From IMG/VR virus record IMGVR_UViG_3300025543_000021, positions 1 to 58,813 of that record: 58,813 bases of DNA, one strand, 5' to 3'. The DNA comes from a virus. The translations under genes and the position numbers were made by a program. Each line of letters opens with the position of its first letter. The first letter of the stretch is position 1. The notes below the pieces were generated by a model. The model searched no databases. It was given only the letters and a program-made list of their open reading frames with translations, and was not told the origin of the DNA. Below are positions 40,906-50,089 of this stretch, piece by piece.

Positions 40906-41172
40906 TTGAGTAGTAAGTTTTTAGCATCGATTCGTGTACAGGGTTCGATGGGTGATCGTTTTATTCCGAAAAATCGTTTGCATAGGACGATAACGGAAAG
41001 AAAAATTCCGGACGAAGTTATTCAGGAGGTATTGGGACGTGTTGAGCGAGGTGAGCGTAGAGCTGAAATTTCGTTAGCTACGGGGATAATTCCAGGAAAT
41101 GTATATAATATTTGCCGGAGGTATTATTTAGAGGGTGGAAAGATTGTTCGTAAAGAAGCCTTGTATGAGTAG
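40906..41172 (+). CDS. Small HTH-like basic protein
   Basis: The start is TTG 40906, with GGGAG about 8 bases upstream. The 88-residue product is basic; residues 37-75 (E-V-I-Q-E-V-L-G-R-V, S-L-A-T-G-I-I-P-G-N-V-Y-N-I-C-R-R-Y) look like a helix-turn-helix. It could be a late regulator or a DNA-packaging accessory. No family assignment. Confidence 0.6.
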   Translation: MSSKFLASIRVQGSMGDRFIPKNRLHRTITERKIPDEVIQEVLGRVERGERRAEISLATGIIPGNVYNICRRYYLEGGKIVRKEALYE

Positions 41173-41195
41173 ATTTCTGGAGTTAGGATTCGCGG

Positions 41196-41483
41196 ATGGC
41201 AGAAAAAGATTCACGATTAGCTAGGGCGGGTGTTTCGGGGTATAACAAACCGAAGCGTACCCCTAGTCATCCTAAAAAATCGCACGTTGTTGTAGCGAAG
41301 GAAGGGGATAAAATTAAGACGATTCGTTTTGGGCAGCAGGGTGTAAAAACTGCGGGTAAGCCTAAAAAGGGAGAGTCGGCGAAGCAAAAAGCGCGGCGTA
41401 AGAGTTTTAAGGCACGTCATGGAAAGAATATTAAAAAGGGCAAAATGAGTGCAGCTTATTGGGCCGATAAGGTGAAATGGTAA
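41196..41483 (+). CDS. Lys/Arg-rich basic protein
   Basis: The 95-residue product is strongly basic, with P-K-K-S-H-V-V-V, a K-x-I-R-F-G-Q-Q-G strand, and a C-terminal F-K-A-R-H-G-K-N-I-K-K-G-K-M-S-A-A-Y-W-A-D. I recognise this ending from many phage genomes, where it usually lies near virion or packaging genes. A DNA-associated virion role is inferred. Confidence 0.72.
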   Translation: MAEKDSRLARAGVSGYNKPKRTPSHPKKSHVVVAKEGDKIKTIRFGQQGVKTAGKPKKGESAKQKARRKSFKARHGKNIKKGKMSAAYWADKVKW

Positions 41484-42304
41484 TGGAAGATATGCAAGCG
41501 GTTTACGACGAAGAAGTTAACGGCGGCGGTTTCGGATTAATGTCATTAATGCGAGGAACAGGAGATATGGTTCTTGGCGAGGATATAATGAATAATCTTC
41601 CAGAGTTATTAAGGGCGTTTGAGGGTACGAATTTAGGTACTCAGGAAAGTTTAAGAGATATTTCTCGTCCGATGGAAACAGAGGGTTTCACTTTAGAATT
41701 AAGTACTACTCCAGGATTAGAATCAATAGTTGGCCCTGAAATGGGATTAGCGTTAGGCGCATTAGGCGGTGGCGGTAAGGGTAAAACTTTTAAAGAATTA
41801 ATAGAAGAAATAATTGCTGCGGGTAAACGGATGGATAGTAATTCGCCTTCTGATTACACGGGGCTTTCTAGTCGTATGAAGGATTTAGATAAAGGTTTTT
41901 CTGATATTCAGCAGGAAAGACAACGGGGGCTTGGTTCTCTTAAACAGGAATTAGGCGACCAATCAGATCAAGAAGCGTTACTTCGTAGGCAGATTTTTGA
42001 AGAAGATACTATAGCGAGATTAGCTGATGCGGATCGTGCAAAAAGAGTACAAAAAGCAGAAGTAGAGCGGTTACGGGATATAGATCCTGATAGAATGGCT
42101 AGTGGTGGACGTCCAGGATTGTACGCAAATATAAATGCCAAGCGTAAGCGTATAGCGGCGGGGTCTGGTGAGCGTATGAGAAAGAAGGGTGAAAAGGGCG
42201 CACCGACGGCGGCTAATTTTAGGGAGTCTGCGAAAACAGCTAAAAAAGCTAATGGCGGTGGATTAAATTATATGAAGGGTTATTACGGTAAATCATATAA
42301 ATGA
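41483..42304 (+). CDS. Virion-region protein with GGRPGLYANI signature
   Basis: I chose ATG 41483, overlapping the upstream TAA (TAATG); an in-frame ATG lies at 41477. The 273-residue product ends with S-G-G-R-P-G-L-Y-A-N-I-N-A-K-R-K-R-I and G-A-P-T-A-A-N-F, a widespread phage signature, and K-A-N-G-G-G. The middle is helical and charged. It is probably a virion protein or virion-associated factor. Confidence 0.72.
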   Translation: MEDMQAVYDEEVNGGGFGLMSLMRGTGDMVLGEDIMNNLPELLRAFEGTNLGTQESLRDISRPMETEGFTLELSTTPGLESIVGPEMGLALGALGGGGKGKTFKELIEEIIAAGKRMDSNSPSDYTGLSSRMKDLDKGFSDIQQERQRGLGSLKQELGDQSDQEALLRRQIFEEDTIARLADADRAKRVQKAEVERLRDIDPDRMASGGRPGLYANINAKRKRIAAGSGERMRKKGEKGAPTAANFRESAKTAKKANGGGLNYMKGYYGKSYK

Positions 42305-42732
42305 GTAATGCTGTATTAGATATACAGAAAGCAAAGATTGCAGGGATCCAAGAGCTTGTTACTACGTTAGCAAGGAATAATCCTGATGCGCCTTCGCCAT
42401 ATATTAATACACATCATTTTGCTCCTGGAATTTATATGCGAGCGTATTACGGGGTAAAAGGTTCGGTAGTCGTAAGCCAAGTTCATTTACACGAACATAT
42501 GACGATACTAGCAGCGGGGCATTGTAGAGTAATATCTACGATGCAAGACGAAGAACGGATTGATGTTTATAAAGATTTCGCGATTATGAACACACCCGCG
42601 CATACAAAACGGGCTTTATATTTTTTAGAAGATACAACGATTATTACCGTGCACCCAAACCCAGAAAACATACGAGATGTAAAAGCTATGGAAAATTTAC
42701 TTGTGGTAGACAATTTCGAGGATATTAAGTAA
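42301..42732 (+). CDS. Cupin-like conserved phage protein
   Basis: The 143-residue product is beta-rich with V-S-Q-V-H-L-H-E-H near the middle and I-I-T-V-H-P-N near the end, giving His residues spaced as in cupin metal sites. Phage homologues of this form are common in virion gene blocks. Enzymatic activity is not established. Confidence 0.68.
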   Translation: MSNAVLDIQKAKIAGIQELVTTLARNNPDAPSPYINTHHFAPGIYMRAYYGVKGSVVVSQVHLHEHMTILAAGHCRVISTMQDEERIDVYKDFAIMNTPAHTKRALYFLEDTTIITVHPNPENIRDVKAMENLLVVDNFEDIK

Positions 42733-43640
42733 TGGCTTTCGTCGCAATAGCATCTGTAGTTACAGCGGTAGGCACTACCGCTTACAACGCAAAACAATCC
42801 CGTAAAGCTCAAAAAAGAGCAGAAGAAAATGCTCAGACTCAAGCGTTAATTGAAGGTTCTGCTCCTAGTATTTCTAACGTAGGCGAAGTTGTTGCGGAAG
42901 ATGTTCAAGGTACACAAGCGGTTGGATTAGAAGAAGCGTTAGCCGCGATGGATTATGAAGCACAAGCTGCAGGAGAAGAAGTTCCTATTCCTGGAGAAGC
43001 AGGACAGAATCCGATGGGGGATATTTCTGAAGAAGAGTTAATGTTATTAATGCAATCTCCAGAGTTAATGGGATTAGGAGCGCAAGAAACTCAGTATGCT
43101 GCTTCGGGTGGCGCGGTAGGTACACCGGAGGACGTATATTATTTTGGTGTTCCTCAAATAATGGGGATGATGCAAGACCCGAATCCCCAGATACAGCAGG
43201 TTGGTATGCAATTAGCTGACCAAATGGAAAGTATGCCTGATGCGGGAATGGTTCCAGCAACCGCGAATCAAATACAAACAATGGCTATGGGTGGTGCCGT
43301 TACTGCAAAAAAGTTTGAAGAAGGTGGTGGTACTAGCACTGCTCAATCTATAGGAGAAGGGTTTGTAAGTAACCTTCCAATAATCGCACAAATTAATGCT
43401 TTAAAAGATGTAAAAGAAGCTGAAGGTTTAGAAAAATTAGTAGAAGGGTTAGATATACTCCCTGTTAATCCTGTAAAATTATTGAGAAATATAAAAGCGC
43501 GTAAAGAACTTAGAGCAGAACGTAAAGCAGAAGAACAAGCAGATAGAGAAAGAGAAGAAGCTATAGTTTTTGGTCCTCAGTCGAAAGCTAACGGTGGCCC
43601 AATTACTTCTGAACGCCTTAATCAACTTAGACGCCGTTGA
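42732..43640 (+). CDS. Virion protein with GGxV motifs
   Basis: The 302-residue product has an N-terminal hydrophobic segment (residues 2-18), a charged helix, and three copies of the G-G-x-V/I motif: A-S-G-G-A-V, A-M-G-G-A-V, A-N-G-G-P-I. The C-terminus is basic and helical. Membrane-like N-terminus and position next to TerL suggest an internal or ejection virion protein. It overlaps the TerL start by 4 bases. Confidence 0.7.
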   Translation: MAFVAIASVVTAVGTTAYNAKQSRKAQKRAEENAQTQALIEGSAPSISNVGEVVAEDVQGTQAVGLEEALAAMDYEAQAAGEEVPIPGEAGQNPMGDISEEELMLLMQSPELMGLGAQETQYAASGGAVGTPEDVYYFGVPQIMGMMQDPNPQIQQVGMQLADQMESMPDAGMVPATANQIQTMAMGGAVTAKKFEEGGGTSTAQSIGEGFVSNLPIIAQINALKDVKEAEGLEKLVEGLDILPVNPVKLLRNIKARKELRAERKAEEQADREREEAIVFGPQSKANGGPITSERLNQLRRR

Positions 43641-45154
43641 GTACACCACTAGAGCAATTACGAAGTGTAGACCTTTCGCATCTTTCTAAAGAAGAAGCGA
43701 AAGAATTTACAATACTTTTAGAAGAATTAGAAAAGCGTGAAAAGCGTGAAGAGTCTATGGCTTCGTTTTACGATTTCGTTAAAGCGATATGGCCTGAATT
43801 TATTGCAGGTGCGCATCATAAAAAGATGGCCGAAGCGTTTGATAAAATAGCTAGTGGTGAATCTAAACGTCTAATAATTAATATGCCCCCGCGACATACG
43901 AAATCCGAATTCGCGTCATATTTATTCCCTGCCTATTTATTAGGTAAGCGTCCTAAATTAAAAATTATTGAAGCAACGCACACCGCTGACCTTGCGATTA
44001 ATTTCGGTCGTAGAGTTCGTGACTTATTAGAAAGCGAAGAATACGCAGAGATATTTCCTGCTACTGAATTAAAGGCCGATTCACGAAGCGCGGGTAAATG
44101 GAGTACTTCTCAGGGCGGTCAGTATTATGCGGCGGGTATTGGTGGTGCACTCGCGGGACGTGGTGCTGATTTATGTATTATTGATGACCCTCATTCTGAG
44201 CAAGATGCGTTTTCTGATAAAGCGTTAGAGGAGGCTTACGAATGGTATCAAACTGGGCCTCGTCAGCGTTTACAGCCAGGAGGTGCGATAGTTATCGTAA
44301 TGACTCGCTGGGGTAAAAAAGACGTAACGGGTAAGTTATTAAAAAAGATGACGGAGCAAAAGGGCGGCGATAAGTGGGAGTTAATTGAATTCCCAGCTAT
44401 ATTACCGTCAGGTAAACCGTTATGGCCTGAATTTTGGCCGTTAGAAGAATTAGAAGCGACTAAAGCGTCGATTCCCCCGTCTAAATGGGCAGCGCAATAT
44501 ATGCAGCGGCCTACAGGTGAGGGTATATCTATCGTTCCGAAAGAGTGGATTAAGCGATGGCCTAACGATGACCCTCCTTCGTGTGATTATTTGATACAAA
44601 GTTACGATACAGCGTTTTTAAAATCAGAAAGAGCTGATTATAGTGCGATAACAACGTGGGGTGTTTTCTATCCGGAGGGTAAAATTAACGATGAGATGTA
44701 CTCTGGTAAGGACGCGCACCTAGTTTTATTAGATTGTGTTAAAGAACGGTTAGATTTCCCTGAATTAAAGCGCGAAGCGATGCGGTTATACGAGTATTGG
44801 GAGCCTGATTCAGTAATTATTGAAACAAAAGCGTCAGGTATACCGTTAACACAAGAGTTAAGGCGGCAAGGTATTCCAATAAATACCTTTTCACCGAGCA
44901 AAGGTCAGGATAAAATCGCTAGATTAAATACAGTAAGTGCGATTTTCCAAGAAGGTCGCGTTTGGGTTCCTGAAACTAATTGGGGACAGGAATTAGTAGA
45001 CGAAATTGCGGATTTTCCTAACGGAGAGAACGATGATTGCGTCGATGCTACGACATTAGCGTTAATGCGCTTTAGAAATGGCGGGTTTTTGCGATTAGAC
45101 GGCGATTATGCCGAAGAAGAAGAGTATTATCCTAAAATAAGGGCATATTACTAA
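43637..45154 (+). CDS. terL: Terminase large subunit
   Basis: The start is TTG 43637, overlapping the upstream TGA (TTGA). The 505-residue enzyme has a Walker A-like M-P-P-R-H-T-K-S-E (83-91), Walker B L-C-I-I-D-D (179-184), and an RNase H-like nuclease with D324 (Y-D-T-A-F), I-E-T-K near residue 398 and D-D-C-V-D near residue 480. This is the Terminase_6N/6C pair, the motor and cutter for packaging DNA through the portal. Confidence 0.96.
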   Translation: MSTPLEQLRSVDLSHLSKEEAKEFTILLEELEKREKREESMASFYDFVKAIWPEFIAGAHHKKMAEAFDKIASGESKRLIINMPPRHTKSEFASYLFPAYLLGKRPKLKIIEATHTADLAINFGRRVRDLLESEEYAEIFPATELKADSRSAGKWSTSQGGQYYAAGIGGALAGRGADLCIIDDPHSEQDAFSDKALEEAYEWYQTGPRQRLQPGGAIVIVMTRWGKKDVTGKLLKKMTEQKGGDKWELIEFPAILPSGKPLWPEFWPLEELEATKASIPPSKWAAQYMQRPTGEGISIVPKEWIKRWPNDDPPSCDYLIQSYDTAFLKSERADYSAITTWGVFYPEGKINDEMYSGKDAHLVLLDCVKERLDFPELKREAMRLYEYWEPDSVIIETKASGIPLTQELRRQGIPINTFSPSKGQDKIARLNTVSAIFQEGRVWVPETNWGQELVDEIADFPNGENDDCVDATTLALMRFRNGGFLRLDGDYAEEEEYYPKIRAYY

Positions 45155-45191
45155 TTTACCCTTCCAAAAAATAAGAGTATCGTGGCGAACC

Positions 45192-47564
45192 ATGGCTGAA
45201 ATACAAATTCCAGAAGAATATGAAGGCGAAGAAGAGATAGAAATCCTTTTTGACGAGGAAGATAATCTTGTAGACCCTTCTATGTTAGAAATGGAAGACA
45301 ATATTCCGTTTAATGAAAATTTAGCGGAGTATTTAGACCGTTCTACGTTATCTTCTATTTCTTCAGAGCTATCTAGTAGTTTCGAAAACGATTTAGACTC
45401 TAGAAGCGATTGGTACGAAACTTTTAAAGATGGTTTAGAACTTTTAGGTATTCAAAACGATGCTAGAAGCGAACCTTTTGAAGGGGCCAGTGGAGTTTAC
45501 CACCCTTTGTTAGCAGAAGCTGTTACCCATTTCCAAGCTCAAGCCTATAAAGAGCTGCTTCCTGCTAATGGCCCAGTAGATACGAAAGTTATGGGCGCGT
45601 CTAATGATCCTAAAGCGATGCAAGCTAATCGTGTAAAGGATTTTATGAATTACCAGCTTATGTATAAGATGGAAGAGTACGATCCAGAAATGGATCAAAT
45701 GCTGTTCTATTTACCCTTATCTGGTTCTACATTTAAAAAATGTTATTTCGACCCTGCGATGGGTAGGATTGTTTCCCGATTTATTAGATCAGAAGATTTA
45801 GTAGTCCCGTATAGCGCAACAGATTTACATACGTCTCCTCGTATAACGCATCGTATGTCTATGACTGAAAACGATTTGCGTAAACTACAGTTGAGCGGGT
45901 TTTATTTAGATACTGATATGAACGCTCCGATGTATAACGACGGAGATGATTCGGTTCAATCTAAAATAAATGAGATTGACGGTGTTACCCGAACAGGGGA
46001 ACAAGAAGATTATACGTTACTTGAATGTCATGTTGAATTAGATATTGAAGGTTTTGAGCATACAGATAGTGAAGGTGAACCGACAGGGTTAGCGTTACCG
46101 TATATTGTAACTATTTGTAAAGATACAAACGATGTATTAGCGATTAGACGTAACTATCTTGAAAACGATCCTATGCGTAAAAAGATTGAATACTTTACGC
46201 ATTTTAAATTTCTTCCAGGATTAGGGTTTTATGGATTTGGTTTAATCCATATGATTGGAGGAGTTACTAGATCTTCGACAGCTATTTTACGTCAGTTAAT
46301 TGATGCAGGAACTTTAGCTAATTTACCGGCTGGTTTTAAAGCTCGGGGATTAAATATCCAAAGATCTGATGATCCTGTACAGCCAGGAGAATGGAGAGAC
46401 GTTGATACTCCAGGAGGAACCATACGTGATTCCTTTATGCCGTTGCCCTATAAAGAACCAAGCCCTACTTTAGCAAATTTGTTAGGATTACTTGTTGAAT
46501 CTGGTCAGCGTTTTGCTTCCGTTATGGAACAAAATACTGGAGACGGTAATAGCGAAGCTCCTGTAGGAACTACTGTCGCTCTTTTAGAAAAGGGCCAGAA
46601 AGTTATTTCATCTATTCATAAACGTATGCACTATGCACAACGTAGTGAATTTAAAATATTAAAGAGATTGTTCGGTGAGTATTTACCCCCTGAATATCCT
46701 TACCAAGTACAAGGTGCACAGCAAACAGTATTTGCGGAAGACTTTAACAATAGTGTTGACGTTATCCCTGTATGTGACCCTAATATCTTTAGTACGACTC
46801 AACGTATTATTTTAGCGCAAACCCAGTTGCAAATGGCACAAAGCGCACCGCAGTTACACAATATGAAAGAAGCCTTTCGTAAAATGTATATTGCGTTAAA
46901 TATTAAAGATATTGACGATATTCTAATTCCAGATATTCCTCCTGCTCCTAAAGATCCTATTCAGGAAAATATGGATGCAGTTATGTCAATGCCGTTAAAA
47001 GCGTTTATACAACAAAACCACGATGCGCATATCCAAGCGCACGTTGCGTTTATGCAAAATCCTCAAAACCAGCAAAACCCTCAAGTTATGGGCGGGTTAC
47101 AAGCACATATACAAGAGCACCAAGCTCTTAAATATCGTATGCAAGTAGAAGAAATGCTGGGTCAACAAGGTATGCAATTACCACAGCCTGGACCAGACGG
47201 TCAAATGCCTCAGTTACCGCCAGAAATGGAAAGTCAGATTGCTATGGCAGCTGCGCAGGTAACTCAGGAAATTACTGGTCAAGCACAGGCATTAGCTCAA
47301 GCTCAAGCGGCACAACAACGAGATCCTGCACGCGAAATGTTTGATGCACAAATGGATCTAGAACTTGAGAAACTCAAGCAACGTGATAGAGATTCTGAGC
47401 GTAAAGCACAGCTTGAAAGAGAACGTCTTGAATCTCAAGAACAGCAAACAGATATACGAGTAGCCTCTGAGCTACAACAAGCCGAAATGCGTGACGATCG
47501 TGAAGTAGATTCTAATTTAACAGATATTGCGAAGATAGTTCGCGAATCAAGGGAACAAGACTAA
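45192..47564 (+). CDS. Portal protein
   Basis: The 790-residue product is a large podovirus-type portal: acidic N-terminus, a wing/stem region with G-L-G-F-Y-G-F-G-L-I-H, R-Q-L-I-D-A-G-T-L and D-T-P-G-G-T-I, and a long Gln-rich helical C-terminus (about 640-790) like a barrel extension. It lies 37 bases after TerL. It forms the dodecameric vertex for packaging and tail attachment. Confidence 0.9.
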   Translation: MAEIQIPEEYEGEEEIEILFDEEDNLVDPSMLEMEDNIPFNENLAEYLDRSTLSSISSELSSSFENDLDSRSDWYETFKDGLELLGIQNDARSEPFEGASGVYHPLLAEAVTHFQAQAYKELLPANGPVDTKVMGASNDPKAMQANRVKDFMNYQLMYKMEEYDPEMDQMLFYLPLSGSTFKKCYFDPAMGRIVSRFIRSEDLVVPYSATDLHTSPRITHRMSMTENDLRKLQLSGFYLDTDMNAPMYNDGDDSVQSKINEIDGVTRTGEQEDYTLLECHVELDIEGFEHTDSEGEPTGLALPYIVTICKDTNDVLAIRRNYLENDPMRKKIEYFTHFKFLPGLGFYGFGLIHMIGGVTRSSTAILRQLIDAGTLANLPAGFKARGLNIQRSDDPVQPGEWRDVDTPGGTIRDSFMPLPYKEPSPTLANLLGLLVESGQRFASVMEQNTGDGNSEAPVGTTVALLEKGQKVISSIHKRMHYAQRSEFKILKRLFGEYLPPEYPYQVQGAQQTVFAEDFNNSVDVIPVCDPNIFSTTQRIILAQTQLQMAQSAPQLHNMKEAFRKMYIALNIKDIDDILIPDIPPAPKDPIQENMDAVMSMPLKAFIQQNHDAHIQAHVAFMQNPQNQQNPQVMGGLQAHIQEHQALKYRMQVEEMLGQQGMQLPQPGPDGQMPQLPPEMESQIAMAAAQVTQEITGQAQALAQAQAAQQRDPAREMFDAQMDLELEKLKQRDRDSERKAQLERERLESQEQQTDIRVASELQQAEMRDDREVDSNLTDIAKIVRESREQD

Positions 47565-48242
47565 ATGCCCCATCTAATCAGCAATATTCCTCACTTTAAT
47601 TGCTGGGTTAGAAAAGAATATACACACAATCACTTGAAATACCATGGCGAGTATTTACACGCGATAGCAATTGCGGTAAATACTATCCCTGATAGATGTT
47701 TATCTTTCCAAGTCGTATTTACTGGATACGAAATGGATGAAGAAGAAGATTCTGAAAATCTTCATGGTGGGGCGATGTGGGCTAGGATGCCGATAACCGC
47801 TTTAGTTGCAGATGCAGTTCTTGATGAAATGCCAGAACCTATGGCTACTCATTTAGCGCAACCTTGGGATTGTAGTTCTCGAGACCATGAAGCCATTGTT
47901 ATGGATCGCGTATCTTCTAGTCCTTGGTTATGTAAGATAGATAATGAGTTTCATACAGGTAAGTATTTGTTTACCGTCGATTATACAGGTAATGATATTG
48001 CCGACGATCCTGCACAACATAAGCAGAATCATGTAATTCAGCTAACGGATGCTGGGAAATGGACGGGTAATATTATAGCGTTACCTAATAATCGTGTAAG
48101 AGCGACTAACCCTGCTTTATGGGAGACAGGTTCAGGAGCACCGGACTTTTATCCTAGTCAACACGTTCATAGTGCGGAATGTGATGATAGTTATATGGAT
48201 CCGAACATTACGTTTAATAATTTATACTCTGAAGGAGAATAA
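47565..48242 (+). CDS. Conserved virion-region protein
   Basis: The 225-residue product has a beta-rich body with many His and Trp (H-F-N-C-W-V-R, Q-P-W-D-C-S-S-R-D-H). It directly follows the portal. I recall similar proteins beside portals in marine phages but know no function. A capsid or vertex accessory role is inferred. Confidence 0.72.
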   Translation: MPHLISNIPHFNCWVRKEYTHNHLKYHGEYLHAIAIAVNTIPDRCLSFQVVFTGYEMDEEEDSENLHGGAMWARMPITALVADAVLDEMPEPMATHLAQPWDCSSRDHEAIVMDRVSSSPWLCKIDNEFHTGKYLFTVDYTGNDIADDPAQHKQNHVIQLTDAGKWTGNIIALPNNRVRATNPALWETGSGAPDFYPSQHVHSAECDDSYMDPNITFNNLYSEGE

Positions 48243-48243
48243 A

Positions 48244-48360
48244 ATGCCTGGAAAAAAAGCAAACAAAAAGATGCCTAAGAAGATGATGAATGGTGGAAAA
48301 TCTTCTAAGAAAATGCCTATGATGAAAAGAGGCGGGGCAACAGGAAAGAAAAAGAAATGA
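48244..48360 (+). CDS. Tiny Lys/Met/Gly-rich basic protein (38 aa)
   Basis: ATG 48244 has GAAGGAGAA directly upstream, so it is preferred to the in-frame ATG at 48172 inside the previous gene. Nearly half of the 38 residues are Lys; M-M-N-G-G-K and M-K-R-G-G-A resemble the GGxV motif of larger virion proteins. A DNA-condensing or capsid-internal peptide is plausible. Confidence 0.65.
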   Translation: MPGKKANKKMPKKMMNGGKSSKKMPMMKRGGATGKKKK

Positions 48361-48566
48361 GTCATTCTTATTATAAAACTTCATATCCTTCGCCAAAGAA
48401 ACAAAAGGCAGGGGTTATGCCATCTATTCCAGAACCTTCTAACGAAGGGTTTGCTAAGGCTACGGAGCTTAAAGAAAAAACCGTAAACCTTGAAGGAAAG
48501 AAAGTAAAAACAAAAGGCACTGGTGCAGCTACTAAAGGTTTGGATTTTACTAGCTACATTAACTAA
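48357..48566 (+). CDS. Small basic protein
   Basis: ATGA overlap with the preceding tiny gene. The 69-residue product is Lys- and Pro-rich at the N-terminus, with a central helical part. It is part of the portal-to-scaffold operon. No family is recognised. Confidence 0.65.
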   Translation: MSHSYYKTSYPSPKKQKAGVMPSIPEPSNEGFAKATELKEKTVNLEGKKVKTKGTGAATKGLDFTSYIN

Positions 48567-48766
48567 TGGATTTTTTGAAATATTCGGAGTATTTACTCCG
48601 CAAATTACGTGAGAGACAAGCGGATCTCACGCATACACTCGCCACTGGTGGCGCACAAGACTTTGTTCAGTATCAACGAATAGTTGGTGAGATTTCGGGG
48701 CTTAATTTTGCTGAACAAGAGATAACTGCCCTGCACGGAAGGATGGAAGATGTCGAAGACGACTGA
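48566..48766 (+). CDS. Small coiled-coil protein
   Basis: TAATG overlap with the upstream gene. The 66-residue helical product has L-R-K-L-R-E-R-Q-A-D-L and G-L-N-F-A-E-Q-E-I segments. Proteins of this form are common beside capsid genes in phages; the role is unknown. Confidence 0.66.
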   Translation: MDFLKYSEYLLRKLRERQADLTHTLATGGAQDFVQYQRIVGEISGLNFAEQEITALHGRMEDVEDD

Positions 48767-49211
48767 TGAAATAGACCTAAGTAGCATAGGTGCTACCCCA
48801 AACAGAGTTTTAAATTTTGGTTCTGATACGCCTTTAGAACCTAAAAAGGAGGCAATAACTCCTGAGAATTTAGAATCTCATGCGGATAAACTACCAAAAC
48901 CTACAGGTTATCGTATGTTAATCCTCCCGTTTACTCCTCCGGAGAAAACAAAAGGCGGCATTATGTTAGCTAAACAAACTCTTGATAAAGAGCGGATAGC
49001 TACCGTAGTTGGGCTTGTTGTAAGAAAAGGCCCAGATGCTTATTCCGATACAAATAAATTTCCTGAAGGCCCGTGGTGTGAAGAGGGTGATTGGGTAATA
49101 TTTGGTCGCTACGCAGGAGCAAGATTTAACATTGACGGAGGCGATATGCGTCTTTTAAACGACGATGAAATCTTAGCTACTGTAAACAATCCAGAAGATA
49201 TTCTGCAATAA
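48750..49211 (+). CDS. GroES-like co-chaperonin
   Basis: The 153-residue product contains a Cpn10 domain from about residue 45: P-T-G-Y-R-M-L-I-L-P-F, a mobile loop with K-T-K-G-G-I-M-L (the GroEL-binding I-V-L-type tripeptide), V-V-G-L-V-V, and E-G-D-W-V-I-F. About 45 acidic residues precede it. It should cap host GroEL to fold the capsid protein encoded 2 kb downstream, as T4 gp31 does. Confidence 0.85.
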   Translation: MSKTTDEIDLSSIGATPNRVLNFGSDTPLEPKKEAITPENLESHADKLPKPTGYRMLILPFTPPEKTKGGIMLAKQTLDKERIATVVGLVVRKGPDAYSDTNKFPEGPWCEEGDWVIFGRYAGARFNIDGGDMRLLNDDEILATVNNPEDILQ

Positions 49212-49222
49212 GGTGATATAAA

Positions 49223-50080
49223 ATGTCTGAGTCTCAAGAAATTGAACTTATACTTCCAGATGAAGAAGTAGATCCACGGGAAGCTGATGTATTACAGGAG
49301 TCTTCTCAAGACTTCGATATGTCTGCACCTGAAAAAAGCAACACTGATGAGCTAGAAGACTATAGCGACGGTGTTCAAAAACGTATTGATAAGCTAACTT
49401 ATCGTATGAGAGAAGCTGAACGTCAGAGAGAAGAAGCAGTTGAATTCGCTAAGAAGTTATCTGAACATAACAACTCATTACAAAGTAAGTTGCAATCGTC
49501 AGATACCACGTTAGTTAACGAATATGCCCAAAGAATTGAATCTGATAAAGAACGCGCTCGTCGCGCTTTAGTTGAAGCTCAGCAACTAGGCGATGCTGAA
49601 GCAATATCATTAGCTACAGAAGCAGTTGCTAAAACTTCTTATGAAGCGCAAAATGCCCAAAGATTAATAGCACAGCAGAAAAACAGACCTCAACAGTCTC
49701 AACCTGCTGCGCCACAGCAAAGAAATTTGCAACCAGCTGCTCCTGACCGCGCTGCAGAAGCATGGGCAGAAAAGAATAGCTGGTTTGGTGAAGACGAAGG
49801 CATGACATATGCTGCTATGGGCGTTCACCAAAAATTGATAAAGGAAGGGGTTCCTCCTAGTTCTGCTCATTATTATCAACGGGTAGATTCTGAAATGAGA
49901 GACCTCTTTCCACAAAAGTTCGCCGATGAGACGAAAAACGTGCAATCTGCCGTAGCAGGAGCCAGCCGTGGTGCTGGAGCTGTTAAAAAAGGAGCACGCA
50001 GTGTTAAACTCACACCATCACAGATAGCAATAGCTAAACGTATCGGTGTGCCTCTTGAAGAGTACGCAAAATTTGTATAG
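49223..50080 (+). CDS. Scaffold-type protein
   Basis: The 285-residue product is acidic at the N-terminus, has a long coiled coil (about residues 50-155) and a Gln/Pro linker, and ends with a basic S-V-K-L-T-P-S-Q-I-A-I-A-K segment. This is the layout of capsid scaffolds, with a basic C-terminus to contact the shell. Position between co-chaperonin and capsid genes agrees. Confidence 0.75.
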   Translation: MSESQEIELILPDEEVDPREADVLQESSQDFDMSAPEKSNTDELEDYSDGVQKRIDKLTYRMREAERQREEAVEFAKKLSEHNNSLQSKLQSSDTTLVNEYAQRIESDKERARRALVEAQQLGDAEAISLATEAVAKTSYEAQNAQRLIAQQKNRPQQSQPAAPQQRNLQPAAPDRAAEAWAEKNSWFGEDEGMTYAAMGVHQKLIKEGVPPSSAHYYQRVDSEMRDLFPQKFADETKNVQSAVAGASRGAGAVKKGARSVKLTPSQIAIAKRIGVPLEEYAKFV

Positions 50081-50089
50081 GAGATGAAA

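Noticed and set aside
48172-48243. N-terminal extension of the tiny basic protein from ATG 48172
   Set aside because: This lies wholly in the preceding gene; GAAGGAGAA points to ATG 48244.
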